Assembly: GCF_039822265.1 (NCBI RefSeq)
Contig: NZ_JBAJEX010000010.1
Coordinates: forward strand, 1-64,000
Length of the DNA stretch: 64,000 bases
Source: Thiobacter sp. AK1
Lineage (GTDB): Bacteria > Pseudomonadota > Gammaproteobacteria > Burkholderiales > Thiobacteraceae
Direction: 5' to 3'
Shown here: one piece after another, positions 49,417-56,352 of the stretch
How positions within the stretch are numbered: the first letter of the stretch is position 1
Layout: each line of letters starts with the position of its first letter
Program-made: the position numbers and the translations under genes
Notes under the pieces: generated by a model
What the model was told of the DNA's origin: nothing
Database searches by the model: none
The model's input: only the letters and a program-made list of their open reading frames with translations

Positions 49417-51081
49417 GTGCCCTATCTCGCCTTTCTCTTGCTGGCCGCGCCCCTGCTGTCGGCCGTGCTGGTCTGGTTTGGCCGGGCCAGACCGCGGGTG
49501 CGGGTGGCGCAGCTCAGTGTGGCGTTTGCTAGCCTGACTTGGGCACTGGCCCTGGCGGCGTTTTTGCACGGGTCTGCGCCGCCGGTGGTGGTCGCCGGTG
49601 GCGTGATGCTCCAGCTCGACCCCCTGGCCCGCCTGATGGCACTCACGGTGGCCAGCATCAGCCTGGTGGTGCATGTCTATTCCGTGCGCTACATGGCCGA
49701 GGAGCCAGGTTACGCGCGCTTTTTCGCCCTGCTCGACCTGATGACCGCGGTCATCTTGCTGATGGTGCTGGCCCAAGACCTCATCACCCTGCTTATCGCC
49801 TGGCAGCTGGTGGGCGTGGTTCTCTATTTCCTGCTGGCACAGGATCTGACACGTCCTGCTGCGGGGCGTTATGCCTTGTGGTCCTTTCTCACCTATCGGC
49901 TTGGAGATGTGCCGCTGGTGCTGGCGGCGGTGCTGCTCTACCAGGCTCACGGGACAGTGTCCCTGCCGGAAATTTTCCAACGGATGGCGGCCGCGCCACA
50001 CGCTCATCAGGTGGCCGGCGTGTCGCTTTCCGTGGTGACCGGCTTGCTGGTGGTGCTTTCGGCCTTTGCCCGCTCGGCGCAGGTGCCACTACATACCTGG
50101 CTTCCCTACACGATGGAAGGGCCGACGCCCGTGTCGGCGCTGATGCATGCTGGCATCGTCAATGCGGGTGGGTTTCTCCTGAACCGCTTCGCGCCCGTGT
50201 TCGTCCATGCGGGGGCGGTGTTGCACGTGGTGTTCGCAGTGGGGCTCATCACCGCTGTCCTGGGCTCGGTGTTGATGCTGATGCAAAACGATGTGAAGAA
50301 GGCGCTGGGCTATTCCACCATGGGGCAGATGGGCTTCATGTTCGTCGAGTGCGGCGTGGGCGCCTTCTCCCTGGCGATTTATCACTTGATCGCCCATGGC
50401 TTGTTCAAGGGCACGCTGTTTCTCGGTGCGGGAAGCATTATCGGCAACGCGCGCCGCCACGATGGCGTGCCGCCCGATACGCTCTACACCTTCGTGGTGG
50501 AGCGGCGCCCTGAGGCGCTTCGCCTGCCGTGGCTGCTGGCCGCGGGCATCACGCTGGTGGTGCCCTTCACGCTACTCATTGCGTCCCATTGGCTGGTGGA
50601 TGGCAAACTCGTGCGCCAGCAAGGGGCGCTCATTCTGCTGTTCTTTGGCTGGGTCACCGGGGCGCAGTTGCTTTTCGCCACCTACCGACTGCGCGCCGAT
50701 AACCCGTGGCGCCTGATGGGCATGATCATTCTTTCCCTGGTCATCGTCGTGGCAGGCTATACGGTGATCGGCCATGGATTCGATCTCTTCCTCTATCCCA
50801 ACCGAGCCATGGCAGAGGCCTTGTTTGCTGCGGCCAGCATTCCAGTGGGCACCTTCGAGGCGCTGGTGGCGGTGCTGACCCTGGCGGTGGTCTTGGGATG
50901 GTTGTTCACCTACCATGCCGCGGCTAGCGACCGGCCCCGGGGCAAGGAAGCGTCACGCCTACGCTTGGCGTTTTATTCCCTGCTATCGCGGGAGCTCTAC
51001 GTGCCGGATCTCTATGCTTGGCTCGCCCGCGCGATTCTGGCCGGCTCGCGCCGACTCAACCTGTGGTGGCGTTGGGGCTGA
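49417..51081 (+). CDS. dabB: DabB-like proton-conducting membrane subunit (second DAB module)
   Basis: A 554-residue NuoL-like membrane protein beginning at GTG (PYLAFLLLAAPLLSAVLVW). The antiporter core is complete: YRLGDVPLVLAAVLLYQAHG, SAQVPLHTWLPYTMEGPTP and VSALMHAGIVNAGGFLLNRF. Diverged from the first copy but same fold; one base separates it from the following membrane gene. Belongs to the DAB module that ends with the PII-like protein. Confidence 0.92.
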   Translation: MPYLAFLLLAAPLLSAVLVWFGRARPRVRVAQLSVAFASLTWALALAAFLHGSAPPVVVAGGVMLQLDPLARLMALTVASISLVVHVYSVRYMAEEPGYARFFALLDLMTAVILLMVLAQDLITLLIAWQLVGVVLYFLLAQDLTRPAAGRYALWSFLTYRLGDVPLVLAAVLLYQAHGTVSLPEIFQRMAAAPHAHQVAGVSLSVVTGLLVVLSAFARSAQVPLHTWLPYTMEGPTPVSALMHAGIVNAGGFLLNRFAPVFVHAGAVLHVVFAVGLITAVLGSVLMLMQNDVKKALGYSTMGQMGFMFVECGVGAFSLAIYHLIAHGLFKGTLFLGAGSIIGNARRHDGVPPDTLYTFVVERRPEALRLPWLLAAGITLVVPFTLLIASHWLVDGKLVRQQGALILLFFGWVTGAQLLFATYRLRADNPWRLMGMIILSLVIVVAGYTVIGHGFDLFLYPNRAMAEALFAAASIPVGTFEALVAVLTLAVVLGWLFTYHAAASDRPRGKEASRLRLAFYSLLSRELYVPDLYAWLARAILAGSRRLNLWWRWG

Positions 51082-51082
51082 C

Positions 51083-51817
51083 ATGGTCGAGCTGCTGGCC
51101 GTGGCCTTGTTTCTGCCACTCTTTCCCATGAGTGGGCTCGCCGTGGTCGTACTGACTCGACTGCCTCCGGCTTTGCGCGCGGTCGCCTTCCTCTTTTGGC
51201 CGGGCGTGGGTGTGGCGCTCCTTTCGTGGCTTGCGCCCCCCATCCCAGAAATTGTCGCGCCTTGGGCCCTCTTGACGGCCGCCATTTATGCCTTTCGGCT
51301 CCTCACCGTGCGCGACCTCGCCCTGTGGACGGGACTATTCGCCACCTCGGCTTACGCCTTGGTCTGGTTGGAACCGTTGCACGGCGCGTTGTTGCCGCTG
51401 GTGGTTTTCCTTGCGGCTTTCGCGCTCCCCGCGTCGGGGTTGGCGCTGGTGGGCGCCGCCATTGCGCGTCGCCTGGGGGCGGCCTACGCCGGGCTTGCGG
51501 CCACGCTCACCCCGGCGCCCCGCCTGGCCTTCCTCTTCGCGGTGATTCTGCTCGCCGCAGTGGCTACGCCGCCTGCGCCGGGGTTTTCCGCCTTGCTTGC
51601 GTTACTCATGCATCTCACGCCGGTGCTGGCGCTTGGGGTCTTGCTGGTATGGCTGGCCTGGAGTTGGGCAGCGATGCGTCTGCTAGCGGGCTTTCTCGGT
51701 GGGGGGCAAGAGGTGGACCCGATCGCTGATGTCGGCGTGGCCAGCCTCGGCCTTGGGCTTGGCTTCGCCGCGCTGGTCACCGGGGCGGGGCTTTACTGGC
51801 TGGGGCGGCTGGGATGA
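51083..51817 (+). CDS. Unrecognised polytopic membrane protein of the DAB module
   Basis: A 244-residue very hydrophobic protein with about seven or eight predicted membrane helices, such as LLPLVVFLAAFALPASGLAL and LLALLMHLTPVLALGVLLVW. I do not recognise a defined domain; some segments recall the C-terminal helices of NuoM/NuoL-type proteins. It sits between dabB (stop at 51081) and the long dabA, whose ATG overlaps its stop (ATGA), so it is cotranslated with them and is likely an accessory membrane subunit. Start ATG at 51083 follows the dabB stop directly. Confidence 0.8.
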   Translation: MVELLAVALFLPLFPMSGLAVVVLTRLPPALRAVAFLFWPGVGVALLSWLAPPIPEIVAPWALLTAAIYAFRLLTVRDLALWTGLFATSAYALVWLEPLHGALLPLVVFLAAFALPASGLALVGAAIARRLGAAYAGLAATLTPAPRLAFLFAVILLAAVATPPAPGFSALLALLMHLTPVLALGVLLVWLAWSWAAMRLLAGFLGGGQEVDPIADVGVASLGLGLGFAALVTGAGLYWLGRLG

Positions 51818-54800
51818 GTCTCTCCCTAGGACGGCGGTTGCGTATTCGCGCCACGGTGCACGTGGCGGGCGAGCCCATTCCCTTTTTCTGGCCCATGCGC
51901 ACCTTCATTCACCATAACCCCCTCCATGGGCTGGAGCACCTGCCCTTCGTTGAAGCCGTGCGGGAGGGCACTGAGCTGTTTGGCGCCCGTGGCTATCTGC
52001 CGCGCGTCGAGTATCAGCAGGCACTGGCCGAAGGCCGGGTGGAGCGCTCGGCGCTGGAGCGAGAAGTGGCGGCGTACGCCGCGCGGGCAGAGCGCTTCCC
52101 AGGGCTCGATTTGGCGCAACTGCTGCTGACGTTGACCGTGAGCGAACCCGCACCCCTGGGGCCACCGCCTATGCTTGCCGATGGCGCGGATCTGGCCGCG
52201 GCACTGGCGCAGGCGCCGCTTGCACCGCGCACGATCGCGCCAGAGGAACTTGCCGCTCAGGTGCGCGCCGGCTGGACGCCGGCACGTCCGGTTTATAGCC
52301 TGGTGGATGAGTTGTTCGGTGCCGACATCGGCCCCACTCTGGACGAACTGGTGATCAAGAGTTGCCTCGATTTTTTCGACGAGGGCCAGTCCGTGTGGCG
52401 CATGCCGGGCCGGCAAAAAGGCCTGTTCGCGGCGTGGCGCGACGTTGCCCGTCATAACCTACGGCTGTTCCTGCGTGGCTTGCACATAAAGCGCGTGCTG
52501 GCGGTGGATGACACGCCGGAGGGCATCATCGCCCACGTGATGACCGAATTGGGCGTGCCGGAAAACGATTGGCGTGAAGCCTTCACCGGCGAATTGGTGC
52601 GACTACCGGGCTGGGCTGGCTTCATCCGCTGGCGTGCCGGCGCGCGGCATTACTACTGGGCGCAGATTCATCCCGCGGACCTGGTGGACTATCTGGCCGT
52701 GCGCTTGACCCTGGCCGCGGCCTTGTTACAGGAGCACGGAGCAAGGACGCATCGCCCTGCGACCCTGCCTGCTCTCATGGAATTCGTGGCGTGCGAACCC
52801 GAGCGCGCGTGGTTGAGTCGGGAGTTTCATCTGGGCCGCGTCCTGCCCCGCCACGCCCACCGAGTGGAGCAAGCACTCGCGCGCCCCCGCCAGCTTGCCC
52901 GTCTCATGCCCACGTATCTCGCCGACAAGCGTCGGCAGGAGGCGCAGCATTGGGCGGCGCGGCTTACGCGGCTTGCCGCGCGCGCTGGCCAGCTCGACGC
53001 GCTGCGGGCGTTGGACGGCGGCGAAGTGATGCGCCTGTGCCTGCGCCTTGCAGACTTCGAGCGGCACGAAGGGTTTTTCTGGCTTACTGCCCATGAAGCC
53101 CGGCACCAGGCTAAGCTACTTGCCGCGATACGGCGCGATGCGGCGCCGCCGCGCAAGAAGCGGCCCTTCGCCCAGCTGTTGTTCTGCATCGACGTGCGTT
53201 CGGAGCGCATCCGGCGCCATCTGGAACGGGTAGGCGATTATCAGACCTTTGGCATTGCTGGTTTCTTTGGTGTGCCTTTGGCCTTCATCGGGCTTACCAA
53301 GGGCTCGGAGACCCACCTCTGTCCAGTGGTGGTGACGCCGAAGAATCTCGTGCTGGAGGTGCCCCTCGTGCGTCAGCCAGAAGACGAGACCCTCATGTCG
53401 GTGCTGGAGCAGGTGATGCACGACCTCAAGTCCTCGGTGCTATCGCCTTTCGTCACGGTGGAGGCGATCGGCCTGCTGTTTGGGCTGGACCTGTTTGGCA
53501 AAACCCTGGCGCCGCTCGCCTACGGGCGCTGGCGCAAACGCCTCTTTCCCGAGACTCCAGACAGCCGCCTGCTCCTGGACAAGCTGTCCCGCGAGCAGGC
53601 CGATTCCATCATCAGATCCTTGCAGCGCAGCCTCATCGTACGTGCCCTGGAAAAGGAACTGGGCATCGCGCGGGAGCACATCACCGATGATGTCGTGCGT
53701 GAATTGCGTGAAACGGCCCTGGCGGGCCTAAGTGGCCCCACCGCGCTGTCGCAGATGCTCGGCGTCGACCAGGCGCTGGAGGCGCAATTCATCGAACGCT
53801 TACGGCAGGTCTATCGCATCAACGTGGGCTATGCCCGCATCCAGTTGGAGCGCCTGGGGCGGATTGGTTTCACGCTGGATGAGCAGGCGCACTTCGTCGC
53901 CCAGGCACTCCGGTCTGTGGGGCTTACCGCAGGTTTTTCCCGCTTCGTGCTGCTCGTCGGGCATGGCAGCAGCTCCGACAACAATCCCTACGAAAGCGCC
54001 CTGGATTGCGGCGCATGCGGGGGCAATCACGGTCTGGTGAACGCGCGCGTGTTGGCCCAGATGGCCAACAAGCCTGCGGTGCGTGAGCGTCTGCGCGAGG
54101 CGGGCATCACGATTGCAGACGATGCCTGGTTCGTGCCGGCATTCCACGACACGACCCGTGACGAACTTACGCTGCACGACCTGGAACTGCTGCCGCCGGC
54201 CCACCTGGTGTACCTGGATCGACTGGTGAAAGGCTTGCAGGCCGCCTCCCACCTATGTGCCCAGGAACGGCTGATGGACTTGCTGCCCGAGGCGGGTTCG
54301 GTGGAACTGGAGCGGGCGTGGCGGCTCGCCCATCGTCAGGCCGCCGACTGGTCCCAGGTGCGTCCCGAGTGGGGTTTGTCTGGCAACGCGGCCTTCATCA
54401 TCGGCCGGCGCGACCTCACGCGCGAATGTGACCTCGCGGGCCGGGCCTTTCTTCATTCCTACGACTGGCGTTTGGATCCCCGAGGGCGACTTTTGGAAAA
54501 CATCCTCGCCGGTCCGCTCGTGGTGGGGCAGTGGATCAACATGGAGCATTACTTTTCCACCGTGGACAACGCGCGCTTCGGGAGCGGCAGCAAGGTCTAT
54601 CACAACGTGGCAGGCCGGTTTGGGGTGATGACGGGCAATCTCTCGGATTTGCGTACCGGGCTGCCCATCCAGACCGTGCTGCGCGAAGGCCGCCCTTACC
54701 ACGAGCCACTGCGCCTTATGGTGCTGATCGAGGCACCTTTCAACCACGCGCGGCGCGCTCTGGAAGCCGTGGCCGCCGTACGCAATCTGCTATACAAGGG

Positions 54801-54915
54801 CTGGTTGCGTTTGGCCGTGGTGGATCCGGAAACGGGGGACACTCACGTGTTCTCCGAAGGCACATGGCAGGTCGCACCCCGGTTGATAAATGACATGACG
54901 GAGCCCACGACATGA
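51814..54915 (+). CDS. dabA: DabA-like carbonic-anhydrase subunit (DUF2309), long form
   Basis: A 1033-residue DUF2309 protein. Zinc ligands are conserved: Cys458 and Asp460 in FCIDVRSERIRRHL, His717 in LLVGHGSSSDNNP and Cys732 in ALDCGACGGN. Compared with the first DabA it has about 200 extra residues, mostly between residues 100 and 450 and around 520-700. Start overlaps the preceding membrane gene and the stop overlaps the PII-like gene (both ATGA). Expected to hydrate CO2 vectorially with the second DabB. Confidence 0.95.
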   Translation: MSLSLGRRLRIRATVHVAGEPIPFFWPMRTFIHHNPLHGLEHLPFVEAVREGTELFGARGYLPRVEYQQALAEGRVERSALEREVAAYAARAERFPGLDLAQLLLTLTVSEPAPLGPPPMLADGADLAAALAQAPLAPRTIAPEELAAQVRAGWTPARPVYSLVDELFGADIGPTLDELVIKSCLDFFDEGQSVWRMPGRQKGLFAAWRDVARHNLRLFLRGLHIKRVLAVDDTPEGIIAHVMTELGVPENDWREAFTGELVRLPGWAGFIRWRAGARHYYWAQIHPADLVDYLAVRLTLAAALLQEHGARTHRPATLPALMEFVACEPERAWLSREFHLGRVLPRHAHRVEQALARPRQLARLMPTYLADKRRQEAQHWAARLTRLAARAGQLDALRALDGGEVMRLCLRLADFERHEGFFWLTAHEARHQAKLLAAIRRDAAPPRKKRPFAQLLFCIDVRSERIRRHLERVGDYQTFGIAGFFGVPLAFIGLTKGSETHLCPVVVTPKNLVLEVPLVRQPEDETLMSVLEQVMHDLKSSVLSPFVTVEAIGLLFGLDLFGKTLAPLAYGRWRKRLFPETPDSRLLLDKLSREQADSIIRSLQRSLIVRALEKELGIAREHITDDVVRELRETALAGLSGPTALSQMLGVDQALEAQFIERLRQVYRINVGYARIQLERLGRIGFTLDEQAHFVAQALRSVGLTAGFSRFVLLVGHGSSSDNNPYESALDCGACGGNHGLVNARVLAQMANKPAVRERLREAGITIADDAWFVPAFHDTTRDELTLHDLELLPPAHLVYLDRLVKGLQAASHLCAQERLMDLLPEAGSVELERAWRLAHRQAADWSQVRPEWGLSGNAAFIIGRRDLTRECDLAGRAFLHSYDWRLDPRGRLLENILAGPLVVGQWINMEHYFSTVDNARFGSGSKVYHNVAGRFGVMTGNLSDLRTGLPIQTVLREGRPYHEPLRLMVLIEAPFNHARRALEAVAAVRNLLYKGWLRLAVVDPETGDTHVFSEGTWQVAPRLINDMTEPTT

Positions 54916-55241
54916 CTTCACTCAATCTGAGTCCGTTGAAGAAACTGGAGATCATCCTGGAAGGGGAACACCAGGCCTTCGCCACCGACCTGCTGGATAG
55001 GGCCGGCGTCACCGGCTACACCATTGTCAACAATCTCTCTGGCAAGGGGCGGCACGGCTTCCACGAGGGCCATCTCATGTTCAACGAGGATGCAGTGCTG
55101 ATCATGATCATCGTCGCCGTGCCTGCGGAACTGGTGGAGCCCATCCTCGAGGGCTTCGCGCCCTTTTTCGACCGCCACACGGGTGTCGTGTTCATCTCCG
55201 ACATCCAAGTCACCCGCCTGGTCAAGTTCAGGAGCGCGTGA
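54912..55241 (+). CDS. Carboxysome-associated PII-like protein
   Basis: A 109-residue PII-superfamily protein. KKLEIILEGEHQAFATDLLD forms the first ferredoxin-like strand-helix; the shortened T-loop region is SGKGRHGFHEGHLMFNE. It lacks the classical PII uridylylation tyrosine motif. PII-like proteins of this type (CPII) are found with bicarbonate transport genes near carboxysome operons and bind adenine nucleotides and bicarbonate. Overlap with dabA (ATGA) suggests it regulates this DAB module. It ends 14 bases inside the convergent cbbR. Confidence 0.88.
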   Translation: MTSLNLSPLKKLEIILEGEHQAFATDLLDRAGVTGYTIVNNLSGKGRHGFHEGHLMFNEDAVLIMIIVAVPAELVEPILEGFAPFFDRHTGVVFISDIQVTRLVKFRSA

Positions 55242-56178
55242 TGCGCCTGCGCGAGCGCGTGACGGGTTTGGGCTGGGGTAGACGAATGATGCGCTCGGCT
55301 TCTTCGAGGACGAAATCGTGAAATGCCTGGGCGATGGGAGACATGCGCTTGCCGGCGCGGTGTACCAGATACCACTCCTTCATGATGGGAAAACCCTCCA
55401 CGTTGAGGATGGCGACGCGGTTGAGCAAAAGCTCGAATTCCAGCGTATGCAAGGAGACAATGCCCAGGCCGAGACCGGCCATCACGGCATGCTTGATGGC
55501 TTCGTTGCGGCTCATTTCCATGGAGGTCGCCAGACGCAGGTTGCGCTCGCGAAAAAAACGCTCCACGGCGTTACGCGTGCCCGAGCCACGTTCACGCAGG
55601 ATGAAGTTCTCATCCATCAGCCGCGCCAGCGGCACCCGGCTGGAGCCAGCCAGGGGGTGGTCGGGCCGAGCGATGATCACCAGCGGGTTTTGCATAAAGG
55701 CGCGGGACCTAAGCTCGATGTGTTCCGGCGGCGTGCCCATGATGGCCATGTCCGGCAGGTTGTCGGCGAGCTGTTGCACCAGCGCTTCCCGGTTGGTGAC
55801 CTCCAGATGCACCTGCGTGCCGGGATGGCGCTGGATGAAGGTGGCCAGCAGGTAGGGCGCGAAGTATTTGCCAGTACTGGTCACGGCCAGGCGCAGCGTG
55901 CCGCGCTTGACGCCCTTCATGTCATCGAGCACCGATTCCATGTCGCGAAACTGCTGGGCGATGTTGCGCGCGAAGGCGTAGAGCTCGCGCCCGGCTTCGG
56001 TGAGAAAGATCTTTTTGCCCATCTGCTCGAACAGGGGCATGCCCACCTGCTCTTCCAGCTGCTTGATCTGAGTGGACACCGCAGGCTGGGTGAGGTGCAA
56101 CTCTTCAGAGGCGCGGGTGAAGCTCGAATGCCGCGCGACGGCTTCCAGAAGCTTGAGTTGGCGCAGGGTGACGTTCAT
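55228..56178 (-). CDS. cbbR: LysR-type regulator, CbbR-like (second copy)
   Basis: A 316-residue LysR protein with helix-turn-helix ELHLTQPAVSTQIKQLEEQ, then PLFEQMGKKIFLTEAGRELY and effector domain LEVTNREALVQQLADNLPD, typical of CbbR. It shares the same architecture as the copy at 43962 but is clearly diverged. Transcribed away from csoS2 with 174 bp between starts that contain a T-N11-A dyad, so it is the likely regulator of the carboxysome operon. Its 3' end overlaps the PII-like gene by 14 bases. Confidence 0.93.
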   Translation of the reverse strand: MNVTLRQLKLLEAVARHSSFTRASEELHLTQPAVSTQIKQLEEQVGMPLFEQMGKKIFLTEAGRELYAFARNIAQQFRDMESVLDDMKGVKRGTLRLAVTSTGKYFAPYLLATFIQRHPGTQVHLEVTNREALVQQLADNLPDMAIMGTPPEHIELRSRAFMQNPLVIIARPDHPLAGSSRVPLARLMDENFILRERGSGTRNAVERFFRERNLRLATSMEMSRNEAIKHAVMAGLGLGIVSLHTLEFELLLNRVAILNVEGFPIMKEWYLVHRAGKRMSPIAQAFHDFVLEEAERIIRLPQPKPVTRSRRRITRS

Positions 56179-56212
56179 GAACGAGGCCCTCCTGGGGATG
56201 GCAGATGATTCA

Positions 56213-56227
56213 TTCCATTGTATGGAA
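56213..56227. promoter_or_regulatory. LysR-type operator before csoS2
   Basis: Perfect dyad TTCCAT-TGT-ATGGAA; its inner T56214 and A56226 give T-N11-A. A looser repeat, ATAAG ... CTTAT at about 56231-56255, lies next to it. Position between divergent cbbR and csoS2 fits a CbbR binding site. Confidence 0.62.
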
Positions 56228-56352
56228 ACGATAAGAAAGATTCATTTTTGCTTATGGACATTGTTCCCTATAGTCGTGGCAAACGCAACACGGATAGCGA
56301 TCTGGATGCCAGACGCTAATGATCAACGCCGTATGCATAAAGGAAGCAAAGT

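Noticed and set aside
45074..51081. Complex I (nuo) or Mrp antiporter genes
   Set aside because: Only NuoL-like subunits are present, each paired with a DUF2309 DabA; no other nuo or mrp genes occur nearby.
56228..56352. Missing 5' part of csoS2 through a frameshift or wrong start
   Set aside because: An in-frame TAA at 56338-56340 and a ribosome site just before 56353 show that the short N-terminus is genuine in this sequence.
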